Source: Streptomyces jeddahensis | GTDB taxonomy: Bacteria > Actinomycetota > Actinomycetes > Streptomycetales > Streptomycetaceae | Assembly: GCF_001642995.1 (NCBI RefSeq) | Contig: NZ_LOHS01000053.1 | Location: 1 to 64,000, forward strand | DNA length: 64,000 bases | Direction of reading: 5' to 3' | Shown: one piece after another, positions 1 to 8,122 of the stretch | Layout: each line of letters begins with the position of its first letter | How positions within the stretch are numbered: position 1 is the first letter of the stretch | The notes under the pieces: model-generated | Told to the model about the DNA's origin: nothing | What the model saw: the letters and a program-made list of their open reading frames with translations, nothing else | Database searches by the model: none | Made by a program: the position numbers and the translations under genes

Positions 1-270
1 GCGGCCCAGCAGCAGCGCGGTCGCGAGCGAGACGACCGCGGCCATCGCGACGACCGTCGTCACGACCTGGAGGTCGTGTGCGGACAGGAACATCGCCCAG
101 GCCACCGCCAGCGTCCCGGCGAGCATCGCGGTCACGGCCACGGACGCGACGACGGTCAGCGACACGACGAGGGAGCGGTGCCGCAGGACCAGGAGCGCCA
201 GGGCGCCGAGGAGGCCGGCGGTCGCGGCTCCCAGGAAGGCGAAGAGGGCGATCAGGAGGAGGTCTTGCAT
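1..270 (-). CDS. Two-component sensor histidine kinase, N-terminal part (cut by window edge)
   Basis: The first 90 codons of a membrane protein run off the left edge. ATG is at 270 and the frame stays open to base 1. The visible protein starts MQDLLLIALFAFLGAATAGL and holds two hydrophobic stretches (about residues 3-26 and 35-62), then a third near the edge, as in the sensor region of a histidine kinase. No kinase motif is inside the window. The role is inferred from position: it starts 2 bases after the stop of an OmpR-type response regulator, so the two genes form one transcription unit. Confidence 0.7.
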   Translation of the reverse strand, partial: MQDLLLIALFAFLGAATAGLLGALALLVLRHRSLVVSLTVVASVAVTAMLAGTLAVAWAMFLSAHDLQVVTTVVAMAAVVSLATALLLGR

Positions 271-272
271 GG

Positions 273-1055
273 TCAGGCCTCGGTTTCCGGGTCCGCGATC
301 GGTGCGGGGTCCTGGGTGGCCCCGGCACCCGTATGGTCCGGGGCATCCAGGCGGTAGCCCACTCCCCAGACCGTCTGGATCAGACCGGGTCTGGCCGGGT
401 CGGTCTCGATCTTGCTGCGCAGGCGGCGGACGTGGACGGTGACCGTCGAGAGATCGCCGAAGTCCCAGCCCCACACCTCCCGCATGAGCTCCTCCCGGCC
501 GAAGGCACGGCCCGGATGGCGCAGGAAGAAGGCGAGGAGGTCGAACTCCCGGACTGTCAGGGCGAGTTCGACTCCGCCCTTCGTGGCGCGGCGGGCCACG
601 GGATCGACGGTCAGTCCCGCCGCGCGCAGCAGCCCGGCGGGCGGCCGGGCGTCGGCGGCAGCGGAAGCGGATGCGGCGGTACGGCTGCGGCGCAGTACGG
701 ACTCGACGCGCAGGACCAGTTCGCGGGGGCTGAACGGCTTGGTGACGTAGTCGTCGGCGCCCACCTCCAGGCCGAGGATGCGGTCGTCCTCGTCGCCCCG
801 CGCGGTCAGCATGATCACCGGTACGGGGCCCTTCGCGCGTATCCGGCGGCAGACCTCCAGGCCGTCCATGCCCGGCAGCATCAGGTCGAGGACGACGAGG
901 TCGGGCCAGTGGGCGGCGGCTCTGTCCAGGGCGGTGGGGCCGTCCTGGGCGAGGTCGACGGTGTGGCCGGCGCGGGTGAGGTAGCCGGTGACGACCTCGG
1001 CGACGGTGGGGTCGTCGTCCACGACCAGGACGTGGGACGCGGGCGCTTGCTGCAT
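273..1055 (-). CDS. OmpR/PhoB-family response regulator
   Basis: 260 residues. The receiver domain (about 6-125) has the acidic pocket LVVDDD, the phospho-acceptor aspartate in VVLDLMLPGMDG and the conserved lysine in VTKPFSP. A winged-helix DNA-binding domain (about 150-250) ends in the family pattern VHVRRLRSKIE ... VWGVGYRLD. The ATG at 1055 gives MQQAPASHVLVVDD; the frame is open further upstream but that part runs through the intergenic repeat and lacks homology. It acts as a cytoplasmic transcription factor phosphorylated by the kinase encoded just downstream. The target genes cannot be told from the sequence. Confidence 0.93.
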   Translation of the reverse strand: MQQAPASHVLVVDDDPTVAEVVTGYLTRAGHTVDLAQDGPTALDRAAAHWPDLVVLDLMLPGMDGLEVCRRIRAKGPVPVIMLTARGDEDDRILGLEVGADDYVTKPFSPRELVLRVESVLRRSRTAASASAAADARPPAGLLRAAGLTVDPVARRATKGGVELALTVREFDLLAFFLRHPGRAFGREELMREVWGWDFGDLSTVTVHVRRLRSKIETDPARPGLIQTVWGVGYRLDAPDHTGAGATQDPAPIADPETEA

Positions 1056-1155
1056 GGGGTCAGGGTCGCACCCTTCGGGGGTGCGCCGCCGTTCTCCTCG
1101 GGCGCCGTGGGCACGCTGTCCGTTTTTCGTAAGGTCTCGCGCCAGGGTGCTGTAC

Positions 1156-1259
1156 GTCGTGGGTTGTGCCCACCCTCCCCCAGCTACCGCTGGGAGGTGC
1201 CCCCAGCCCTGCGGAACGATTGCCCACAACGGTGACGGCGTGCGCCGCCCACAACGGTC
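1156..1259. repeat. Intergenic repeat element, copy A
   Basis: This segment shares an almost identical core of about 78 bases with copies near 14797 and, inverted, 48285. The core contains the inverted pair CCCAGC/GCTGGG followed by GGAGGTGCCCCCAG and ends in GCCCACAACGGT. It lies between divergently transcribed genes. Bases 1056-1155 hold no gene. Confidence 0.85.
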
Positions 1260-1343
1260 AGCGGCGGTCACCGCCGTCAACGTCCGTGTTTTGTAAGGTC
1301 CTTCGGTCCTTTATGTCTGGTTTGCGGTCGTAGGCTGAGGCGC

Positions 1344-2054
1344 GTGAACTCCTCTTCCGTGTGTCCGGCGGACGCCGCCGTCGACGTCGTGCTGCCCTGT
1401 CTGGACGAAGCCGCCGCGCTCCCCTGGGTGCTGGCGCGGATTCCTGCGGGGTGGCGGGCGGTCGTCGTGGACAACGGGTCCACCGACGGTTCGGCCGACG
1501 TCGCCCGTGCCCTCGGTGCCACCGTCGTGCACGAGGCGCGGCGCGGCTTCGGGGCCGCCTGTCACGCCGGGCTGACCGCCGCCTCGGCGGACATCGTGTG
1601 CTTCTGCGACTGCGACGGCTCGCTCGATCCGGGGCTGCTCGTCCCCTTCGTACGCCGGGTCGCGGGCGGCGAAGCCGATCTGGTGCTGGGGCGCCGGCGG
1701 CCACAGGGCCGGCGTACGTGGCCCCTGCACGCCCGCGTCGGCAACCTCGTGCTCGCCCGCATGCTGCGCCGCCGTACCGGCGTGCGGCTGCACGACCTGG
1801 GACCGCTGCGCGCGGCCCGGCGCGAGGCGCTGCTCGGTCTAGCCCTCTCCGACCGCCGCAGCGGCTACCCGCTGCAGATGGTCGTCCGCGCCGCCGACGC
1901 AGGGTGGCGCATCGAGGAGTACGACGTCCCGTATCTGCCGCGTACCGGGAAGTCCAAGGTCACCGGGACTTGGCGGGGCACCTGGCAGGCGGTGCGCGAT
2001 ATGCGGGCCGTCCTCTCCGGGACGGAGCCGTCGAGGCGAGAGTCGTCGAGCTGA
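1344..2054 (+). CDS. Family 2 glycosyltransferase (DPM1/DPG-synthase-like)
   Basis: 236 residues, GTG start. The GT-A nucleotide-sugar fold is visible: VVLPCLDEAAAL near the N-terminus, VVVDNGSTDGSADVA, and the metal-binding acidic motif CFCDCDGSLDPG (about residues 91-102). It is likely a soluble glycosyltransferase moving a sugar from a nucleotide donor to a lipid or small acceptor. Its stop overlaps the ATG of the DUF2064 gene (TGATG arrangement), so the two are translationally coupled. The acceptor is unknown. Confidence 0.88.
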   Translation: MNSSSVCPADAAVDVVLPCLDEAAALPWVLARIPAGWRAVVVDNGSTDGSADVARALGATVVHEARRGFGAACHAGLTAASADIVCFCDCDGSLDPGLLVPFVRRVAGGEADLVLGRRRPQGRRTWPLHARVGNLVLARMLRRRTGVRLHDLGPLRAARREALLGLALSDRRSGYPLQMVVRAADAGWRIEEYDVPYLPRTGKSKVTGTWRGTWQAVRDMRAVLSGTEPSRRESSS

Positions 2055-2743
2055 TGACGACCGCAGGCACCGGCCCCGCCGCGCCCACGTCCCTCCTGGT
2101 GATCGCCAAGGAACCGCTTCCCGGTCGCGTCAAGACCCGGCTCACCCCGCCCTTCACCCCCGCCGAGGCGGCGCAGCTGGCCGAGGCCGCGCTGGTCGAC
2201 ACGCTGCACACGGTGCTCGCGGCGCCCGCGCGGCGGCGCGTCCTCGTCCTCGACGGGACGGCGGGGGCCTGGCTGCCGTCCGGCATCGAGGTGGTGCCGC
2301 AGAGCGCGGGCGGTCTGGACGAACGGCTGGCCGCCGCGTTCGGGGAGTGCACGGGTCCGACACTGCTCATCGGAATGGACACGCCGCAGGTGACACCGGG
2401 ACTCCTCGCTCCCGCCCTGGAGCCGGGGGCCTGGCGGGACTGCGACGCGTGGTTCGGGCCCGCGGAGGACGGCGGGTTCTGGGCGCTGGGGCTCGCCGAG
2501 CCGGATCCCGGGTTGCTGCGGGGCGTTCCCATGTCGACGGCCGCGACGGGGGCCGCGCAGCGGGACCGGCTCGCCGCCGCGGGGCTGCGGGTGCGGGACC
2601 TGGCGTGGTTGCGCGACGTCGATACGGCGTCCGACGCCGAGGTGGTCGCGGCCGTGGCGCCGCGCGGGCGGTTCGCGGCCACGCTGGCCCGCCTCTCGCG
2701 GGGCACGGGCGACCCGGGCCGCTTCCCGGGCACGGGCCGATGA
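2054..2743 (+). CDS. DUF2064 (TIGR04282-type) nucleotidyl/glycosyltransferase-like protein
   Basis: 229 residues. It matches the family often labelled 'arsenosugar biosynthesis glycosyltransferase': LLVIAKEPLPGRVKTRL at the N-terminus (a nucleotidyltransferase-like loop with KTRL), LLIGMDTPQVTP in the middle and FGPAEDGGFWALGL, the family hallmark. The arsenosugar label should not be taken literally here, because no ArsM or radical-SAM partner is nearby. The ATG at 2054 overlaps the upstream stop and the 3' end overlaps the ATG of the methyltransferase gene. The three form one operon, probably for a glycosylated metabolite or envelope lipid. Confidence 0.88.
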   Translation: MTTAGTGPAAPTSLLVIAKEPLPGRVKTRLTPPFTPAEAAQLAEAALVDTLHTVLAAPARRRVLVLDGTAGAWLPSGIEVVPQSAGGLDERLAAAFGECTGPTLLIGMDTPQVTPGLLAPALEPGAWRDCDAWFGPAEDGGFWALGLAEPDPGLLRGVPMSTAATGAAQRDRLAAAGLRVRDLAWLRDVDTASDAEVVAAVAPRGRFAATLARLSRGTGDPGRFPGTGR

Positions 2744-3690
2744 GGACGGGAGCTCCCGGGCCGATGAGCACGGGGGCTCGGCACACCGTGGAGCAGCGGA
2801 CGCGTGGTACGGCCGCCCACCAGGGTGAGCACCACGGCGAGCACCATGGCAAACACCACGGCGAGCACCACGGTGAGCAGCTGGAGGCAGCGGCTCCCTG
2901 GTCCGGCGGCGACCCCTACTCCGACGCCCTGCGGGCCGGGCGCGGTCCGCTCTTCCTCCGTCGTGCCGACGGGTGGCTGCTGCCCCTGGACGTGGAGCGC
3001 TGGTGTGCGCGGGCCGATCCCGCGGATCTGTCGGCGCTGCGGCGCTGCGAGGGCAGCGTCCTCGACATCGGCTGCGGCCCCGGCCGCCTCGTCGCGGCGC
3101 TCGCCGCGCGCGGCCACCCGGCGCTCGGCATCGACGTCAGCGAGGCCGCGGTCGCCCACACGCTCCGGCTCGGCGGCAGGGCCCTGTGCCGCTCCATCTT
3201 CGATCCGCTGCCGGACGAGGGGAGTTGGGGCACGGCTCTGCTCATCGACGGCAACATCGGCATCGGCGGCGATCCGGGAGCGCTGCTCGACCGCGTCGCG
3301 CAGGTGCTCTCGCCCGGCGGGCTCCTCATCGCCGAGGCCGCACCGGTGGACGTCGACGAGCGGGTGGAGGTCCGCGTCGACGACGGGCACGGCGCCATGG
3401 GCGGTCTCTTCCCGTGGGCCCGGCTGGGCAGCCAGGCCCTCCTGCGCTGCGCCCGCCGCCTCGGATGGCGGCCCACCGCTCAGTGGTCCGCGGGCGGACG
3501 GCCCTTCGTGGCGCTGCGCGCCCACTCCGGCCCCGGCACCGTCCCCCGCCAGCGCGCCGTCCCCCGCCCACGCGCCGTACGCCACATCCGCGTGACCAGC
3601 CAGAGGGCCGAGATCGCGAACAGCGCGGCCGAGACGATCAGCCAGCGCGACAGGAACACGTCGGCGGAGAGTCCGGTGCCGAGCGCGTAA
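2740..3690 (+). CDS. Class I SAM-dependent methyltransferase with a His-rich N-terminus
   Basis: 316 residues. The ATG at 2740 overlaps the upstream stop. SAM-binding motif I is SVLDIGCGPGRLVAAL (about residues 106-121), followed by LGIDVSEAAV and the post-motif LSPGGLLIAEA. The N-terminal 45 residues carry four tandem copies of an EHHG-type unit, unusual for the family and suggestive of metal binding. Conserved-looking sequence ends at GGRPFVALR. The last 55 residues are low complexity and lie antisense to the 3' end of the converging membrane-protein gene (211 bp overlap), so the true functional end may be near residue 263. Confidence 0.85.
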   Translation: MRTGAPGPMSTGARHTVEQRTRGTAAHQGEHHGEHHGKHHGEHHGEQLEAAAPWSGGDPYSDALRAGRGPLFLRRADGWLLPLDVERWCARADPADLSALRRCEGSVLDIGCGPGRLVAALAARGHPALGIDVSEAAVAHTLRLGGRALCRSIFDPLPDEGSWGTALLIDGNIGIGGDPGALLDRVAQVLSPGGLLIAEAAPVDVDERVEVRVDDGHGAMGGLFPWARLGSQALLRCARRLGWRPTAQWSAGGRPFVALRAHSGPGTVPRQRAVPRPRAVRHIRVTSQRAEIANSAAETISQRDRNTSAESPVPSA

Positions 3691-4163
3691 CGCCTCTCGA
3701 CGTGGCGCGAGATCAGCGGGAACCACACCAGCAGGAGCAGCCCGGAGAGGAGGCCCGGGACGCGGACGTGGTTGATCAGATCACGGCGTGGGATCAGCTC
3801 CTGGCGCGGGATCAGCTCCCCGCGCCCGGCGTCCTCCGCGCCCCGCCCGGCCCCGTCCCCGGCCCCGTCCCTGCGCCGGTACCGGCCACCGCCCAGGGCC
3901 TCCTGCAGCCCCCGGTCGGCGAGCGAGTACAGCGGCACCAGCACCAAGTCGTGCACCAGCGCCGCGCCCACGAACCAGGCCGCGACGGCGAGCCAGTCGC
4001 CGGCGAGCAGCCGCACACCCGCGTAGCCGGTCAGCGCGAATGACGCGAGGAGCAGCAGGGTCTCCAGCGGCCCCTCTCCGTACCGCCGGGTGCGGTCGTG
4101 CCTGCGCGACCACGCGCGGCCGACCCGACCGGTCAGCCTGCCGATGAGACCGCCCCGCCTCAC
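3480..4163 (-). CDS. Four-helix membrane protein coupled to the molybdopterin oxidoreductase
   Basis: 227 residues. The GTG at 4163 overlaps the TGA of the upstream oxidoreductase gene (GTGA), which decides the start and indicates translational coupling. Four hydrophobic segments are visible (starting LETLLLLASFALTGY, WLAVAAWFVGAALVHDL, VPGLLSGLLLLVWF and FLSRWLIVSAALFAIS). I recognise no enzyme motif. It is probably an accessory membrane subunit or partner of the oxidoreductase. Its C-terminal tail overlaps the methyltransferase gene on the other strand. Confidence 0.8.
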   Translation of the reverse strand: MRRGGLIGRLTGRVGRAWSRRHDRTRRYGEGPLETLLLLASFALTGYAGVRLLAGDWLAVAAWFVGAALVHDLVLVPLYSLADRGLQEALGGGRYRRRDGAGDGAGRGAEDAGRGELIPRQELIPRRDLINHVRVPGLLSGLLLLVWFPLISRHVERRYALGTGLSADVFLSRWLIVSAALFAISALWLVTRMWRTARGRGTARWRGTVPGPEWARSATKGRPPADH

Positions 4164-5527
4164 CGCAGCTCCCCCGCTTCCCCGAACCTCAGCCGGGCCA
4201 CCCACTTGGTGTTGTGGACCCCGGGCGCCGCCGGGACGATGACGCGGGCCGGGTAGCCGTGGTCGGGTGTCAGGTCCTCGCCGTTGACCTGCAGGGCGAG
4301 CAGGGAGCGCGGGTCGCGTACCTGGTTGTCGCGCAGGGCCGCCCTGCGGAACGCGCCGCGCCGCTGGAGCGACTCGACGAGTACGCCGGGCGCCGCGTCG
4401 CCGTCGTATCCGGCGAGTTCGGCGAGGTCCCGGAGGCGTACGCCGCGCCACCACTGGTCGGCGGTGGACCAGCCCTCGACGCAGGCGATGGGCAGGGCCG
4501 CGCTGTGCTGGGGCATGCGCAGCAGGTCGGCGCGGGAGAGGCGGACGGCACCGGCCGGACCCTCGACCGTCAGCCGCCAGGTCCCGTCACCGCTTCCGTC
4601 CGCGCCGGCGTCGAGATCCCGGGCCGTGAGGCCGACGGCCGCGGGCGTCTTGTTGATCTGGAAGCCATTGGGCCCCGTCCCGGGATCGCCGCCGCCGTGC
4701 GGGGCGAGCACGGCGGTGCGCCGCAGCAGCCCGTCGAAGTTCTGGCCCACCGTCGTGAGGAACAGCAGCAGCGAACCGGCGCCTACCATGCCGAGCGCGC
4801 CCCGCCGCGACACCGTCGGCTCGGCGGGCCGGGGCGCCACCAGCTCCTGGTCCTCCTCGCGTGGTGCGCCGCGTCCCCGCAGGGTGCGTACGACGGTCGG
4901 TACGCGCAGCACCACATGGACGGCGAAGGCGGCGAAGAACACCCATGCGCCGTAGAAGTGCAGCGGATAGAACGACCCCGGGAAGATGTAGTCGAGCTGC
5001 ACGTTGAGCACGCCCGTCACGAACTCGAACAGCGCCCCGCCGACGAGGAACAGCAGCGAAAGGCGCTCCAGGGCATGCCCCACCGACCGGGCGGGCGGCA
5101 GCGCGAACAGCTTCGGGACGACCGACCACAGCTTCGCAAGGAGCACGGGGATCAGCGCGATGCCGAGCGTGACGTGCACGCCCTGGTTGAGCCGGTAGAG
5201 CCAGTGCGGGTCGGTCGGCCACGCGAAGAGATAGAAGCCGAGCAGGCCCTTGTCGGGTGTCTTGTCGTTCACCGGGGACAGGTCCGGGTTGTACGCGGCG
5301 TACGACACCAGGCCCGTCACGAAGAGGATCGTGATCCCGGCGAGCAGGACCACACCGAGCACGGACGGCAGCCAGGGGCCGCGCAGCGGGCTGCGCCAGA
5401 AGCCGCGCGATGACGGCCAGTTGTCGCGTCGGGATGGCGGCGAGGTGCCGTCCCGCGGGGAGGGCGGCGAGGTGTCGTCGCGCCGGGGTGGCGGCGAGGT
5501 GTCGTCGCGTCGGGCGTCGTCGGCCAT
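4160..5527 (-). CDS. Cytochrome b561-type / sulfite-oxidase-fold molybdopterin oxidoreductase fusion
   Basis: 455 residues. After a Pro/Ser/Asp-rich N-terminal linker (tandem RRDDTSPP-like units, about 6-45), residues about 55-220 form four membrane helices with histidines typical of a b-type cytochrome. The C-terminal half (about 285-455) is a sulfite oxidase/YedY-type molybdopterin domain; the cysteine in LPIACVEGWSTADQWW is the expected Mo ligand. A twin-arginine-like VSRRGALGMVGAG lies between the two parts. The fusion would carry electrons across the membrane like a one-piece MsrPQ-type system. The ATG at 5527 was chosen because the upstream in-frame extension is unlike the family. The substrate is unknown. 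Confidence 0.88.
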   Translation of the reverse strand: MADDARRDDTSPPPRRDDTSPPSPRDGTSPPSRRDNWPSSRGFWRSPLRGPWLPSVLGVVLLAGITILFVTGLVSYAAYNPDLSPVNDKTPDKGLLGFYLFAWPTDPHWLYRLNQGVHVTLGIALIPVLLAKLWSVVPKLFALPPARSVGHALERLSLLFLVGGALFEFVTGVLNVQLDYIFPGSFYPLHFYGAWVFFAAFAVHVVLRVPTVVRTLRGRGAPREEDQELVAPRPAEPTVSRRGALGMVGAGSLLLFLTTVGQNFDGLLRRTAVLAPHGGGDPGTGPNGFQINKTPAAVGLTARDLDAGADGSGDGTWRLTVEGPAGAVRLSRADLLRMPQHSAALPIACVEGWSTADQWWRGVRLRDLAELAGYDGDAAPGVLVESLQRRGAFRRAALRDNQVRDPRSLLALQVNGEDLTPDHGYPARVIVPAAPGVHNTKWVARLRFGEAGELR

Positions 5528-5640
5528 GCGCCGACGGTATGCCGCCGGACCGGTGCCGAGGGGCCCGCAACCCATGACGAAACGCTGACGTCAGCCCGCA
5601 CGCGCGCAGAGAACGGCGCTGTCCGGCCTAGCGTGCTGGC

Positions 5641-7101
5641 GTGAGCCTCAGAGACAGCGGCGAGAGCGCCGAGACCACCGCGGACGGCGTGGCGGGCGAC
5701 CGTGCCGGACGGCGCCGGGACCTGTGGGCCGCCGCCTGCGGCGCCCTGCTCGTCGCGGCCGCCGTCGTCGTCGGCAGGGCGATCGAGCAGTCCGACGGCA
5801 GCCTGCACCTCGGCTGGCCGCCGCTGTACGCCTGGTGGTCGCCCCACGTGGGCCCCGGCACCCCCGCCGCGCTCGCAGTGGCCATCGCGGTGATCGCATA
5901 CGGGCCCCCGCTGGCGGCCCGCGTGCCCTGGCGGGTCCTGGTACCCGCCGCCTGGGCGACCGCCATGGCCTGGACCTGGTCCCTCGCCCTGATCGACGGC
6001 TGGCACCGCGGCATCGCCCGGCGGCTCACCACCAAGTACGAGTACCTGCAGGTCATCGACCGCTTCGACGACATCGGGGCGGCACTCCGGGACTTCACGC
6101 ACCACATCCTGCTCGGCTCGCCCGACCACTGGCCCCCGCACATCGCCGGGCATCCCCCGGCCGCGACCCTCACCTTCGTGGTCCTCGACCGCATCGGCCT
6201 GGGCGGCGGTGGCTGGGCGGGCGTCTGGTGCATCACCGTCGGCAGCTCCGCCGTCGCCGCCGTCCTCGTCGGCGCCCGCGCCCTGGCCGACGAGCGCCTC
6301 GCCCGCCGGGCCACGCCCTTCCTCGTCCTCGCCCCGGGCGCCGTCTGGGTCGGCGCCTCCGCGGACGGCTACTTCGCCGGGGTCGCCGGGTGGGCGGTGG
6401 CGCTGCTCGCGGTCACACGCGCGCGGCGCCGGACGCCGACCGCCCCCACGGCTGCCTTCACACTCGCCTCCGGCCTGCTGTTCGGGCTCACCGGTTATCT
6501 GTCGTACGGCCTGACGTTGTTCGCGGTGATCGCGGCCGGGGTTGTGGTGGTGGGCCACTGGGGCCGCGGGGGCGGGGATCGAGGCGGCGGGGGTTTCGGG
6601 AAGCGCTGGTTCGTACTGCTCGTGCCACTGCTGGCCGGTACGGCCGTCGTGCCGCTCGCCTTCACGCTGGTGGGATTCAACTGGTGGGAGGCGTACCACC
6701 TGCTCGTCGAGCGCTACTACCAGGGCGCGGGCGGCATCAGGCCGTACTGGTACTTCATCTGGGCCAATCCCGCCTGCACCGTGCTCGTCGTCGGTCTCGC
6801 CACCGTCGCCGGGCTGGGCCGGGTTCTCGGATCGGTCCCCGCCGCCGTACGCCGCCTGCGCAACGGCCAACCGACAGCCGCCGACCGGCTCGCGGCCCTC
6901 ACCGTCGCCGCGCTCCTCACGGTGGCCGTCGCCGACCTGTCCGGCATGAGCAAGGCGGAGACGGAACGCATCTGGCTACCCTTCGCCCTCTGGCTCCTGC
7001 CCGCGACGGCCCTGCTGCCGCTCCGCGACCACCGCGTGTGGCTGGCCGCGCAGGCGGTCCTCGCCCTGCTGATCAACCACCTGCTGCACACAGGGTGGTG
7101 A
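5641..7101 (+). CDS. Polytopic membrane protein, possible GT-C-type glycosyltransferase
   Basis: 486 residues, GTG start. About ten hydrophobic segments spread over the whole length. A long non-cytoplasmic loop after the second or third helix holds DRFDDIGAALRDFTHHILLG and HPPAATL, the sort of aspartate/histidine loop seen in GT-C glycosyltransferases. No family was recognised with certainty, and the enzyme assignment is an inference from topology and from the nearby glycosyltransferase 2 gene. The 3' end (encoding LINHLLHTGW) reappears as a degenerate copy about 1.9 kb downstream. Confidence 0.72.
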   Translation: MSLRDSGESAETTADGVAGDRAGRRRDLWAAACGALLVAAAVVVGRAIEQSDGSLHLGWPPLYAWWSPHVGPGTPAALAVAIAVIAYGPPLAARVPWRVLVPAAWATAMAWTWSLALIDGWHRGIARRLTTKYEYLQVIDRFDDIGAALRDFTHHILLGSPDHWPPHIAGHPPAATLTFVVLDRIGLGGGGWAGVWCITVGSSAVAAVLVGARALADERLARRATPFLVLAPGAVWVGASADGYFAGVAGWAVALLAVTRARRRTPTAPTAAFTLASGLLFGLTGYLSYGLTLFAVIAAGVVVVGHWGRGGGDRGGGGFGKRWFVLLVPLLAGTAVVPLAFTLVGFNWWEAYHLLVERYYQGAGGIRPYWYFIWANPACTVLVVGLATVAGLGRVLGSVPAAVRRLRNGQPTAADRLAALTVAALLTVAVADLSGMSKAETERIWLPFALWLLPATALLPLRDHRVWLAAQAVLALLINHLLHTGW

Positions 7102-7110
7102 GCGCCTCGG

Positions 7111-7479
7111 CTAGATGCGGTGGTCCGCTGCGGCGGCGACGAAGGCGGCGAAGGCCGTCGGGGCGACGGTGAAGGCCCCGGCGTCGGGGTTCTTGGAGTC
7201 GCGGACGGCGATGCGGTGGGGCTGGGCGGCAATCTCCACGCAGTCGCCGCCACCGCTGCCGCTGTACGACGACTTGCGCCACTCGGCGCCGCCGAGGGGG
7301 GCGCATTCGACGCATTCGCCGCCTGTGTCGGAGCTGTAGCTCGACTTACGCCAGGTCGCGTCCGTCAGCTTCCACGCGGGCTGCTGGTTGAGGCCCGCGG
7401 CCTCCCGCAGTCTCCTCAGCTCGGCGCCGAAGTAGTCGAGTGGAGATGCGCTCGGGTCGAGATTCCGGATGTGGGCCAC
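7111..7479 (-). CDS. DUF397 protein fused to the N-terminal stub of an XRE-type regulator
   Basis: 122 residues. GTG at 7479 gives VAHIRNLDPSASPLDYFGAE, typical of Streptomyces helix-turn-helix regulators of the Scr1/DUF5753 type. After about 32 residues (LREAAGLNQQ) the helix-turn-helix is missing and the sequence jumps to a DUF397 domain, with one incomplete repeat (WRKSSYSSDTGGECVE) followed by a complete one (WRKSSYSGSGGGDCVE ... VRDSKNPDAGAFTVAPTAF). DUF397 proteins normally lie next to such regulators as separate genes, so this looks like an internal-deletion fusion. It is divergent from the anti-sigma-type ATPase gene. It may be expressed or be a relic. Confidence 0.75.
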   Translation of the reverse strand: MAHIRNLDPSASPLDYFGAELRRLREAAGLNQQPAWKLTDATWRKSSYSSDTGGECVECAPLGGAEWRKSSYSGSGGGDCVEIAAQPHRIAVRDSKNPDAGAFTVAPTAFAAFVAAAADHRI

Positions 7480-7593
7480 GGGCCACCCCCAACGGTACAC
7501 ACGGTTAGTTTCCGCTCGTGGCCGAGAGTAGCCACCCCGCTCCACGCTGGAGGCGAACTTCGCTCAACCCGCCCCGCCCAACCTGGAGTTATC

Positions 7594-8043
7594 GTGCACC
7601 AGCTCGAAGAGTCCGAGGCGACGCCCGCCCAGCAGTACGGCATGAGCTTCACCGTCGGTGACCATTCGGCGCGGCATCTGCGCCGGATCGTACGGGCGTA
7701 TCTGCGGGCCTGGGACCTTGCGGAGCTCACGGACGCCGCCGAGCTGGCGCTGACGGAGCTGGTCGCGAACGTCGTGCGCCACGTGCCGGGACGGCGCTGC
7801 TCCGTGCTGATCACGCGGCGGCCGGAGGGGGTGCGGGTGGAGGTGGCGGACGGCTGTCCTCGGCTGCCGGAGGAGGTACAGGCAGCAGCGGGCGGTGAGC
7901 TCGCCGAGCAGGGGCGCGGGTTGCTTCTCCTCGGCGCCGTCACCGACCGCTGGGGCGTGGTCCCGCGGCCCGGCGGGGACGGCAAGACGGTGTGGTTCGA
8001 GTGTGCGGCGAAGACCGGCCCCACGGAGGCAGGCGGGCGATGA
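7594..8043 (+). CDS. Anti-sigma-factor-type ATP-binding protein (HATPase_c_2)
   Basis: 149 residues. GTG at 7594 follows GGAG closely. The GHKL fold of RsbW-like serine kinases is visible: N-box ELALTELVANVVRHV, G1-like VEVADGCPRLP and G2-like GRGLLLLGAVTDRWG, and it ends in GKTVWFEC. Streptomyces carries many such proteins next to DUF397/XRE pairs. They are thought to bind or phosphorylate anti-anti-sigma factors, and the partner here is unknown. It is divergent from the DUF397 fusion gene and followed by a hydrolase gene 79 bp downstream. Confidence 0.88.
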   Translation: MHQLEESEATPAQQYGMSFTVGDHSARHLRRIVRAYLRAWDLAELTDAAELALTELVANVVRHVPGRRCSVLITRRPEGVRVEVADGCPRLPEEVQAAAGGELAEQGRGLLLLGAVTDRWGVVPRPGGDGKTVWFECAAKTGPTEAGGR

Positions 8044-8122
8044 GTATTTCCGCTGCCGAGAGTCTTCCCTCCGTCACCGCGACCGCGGACGACTGCCCAC
8101 ACCCAGGGAAGGACGACCTGCC

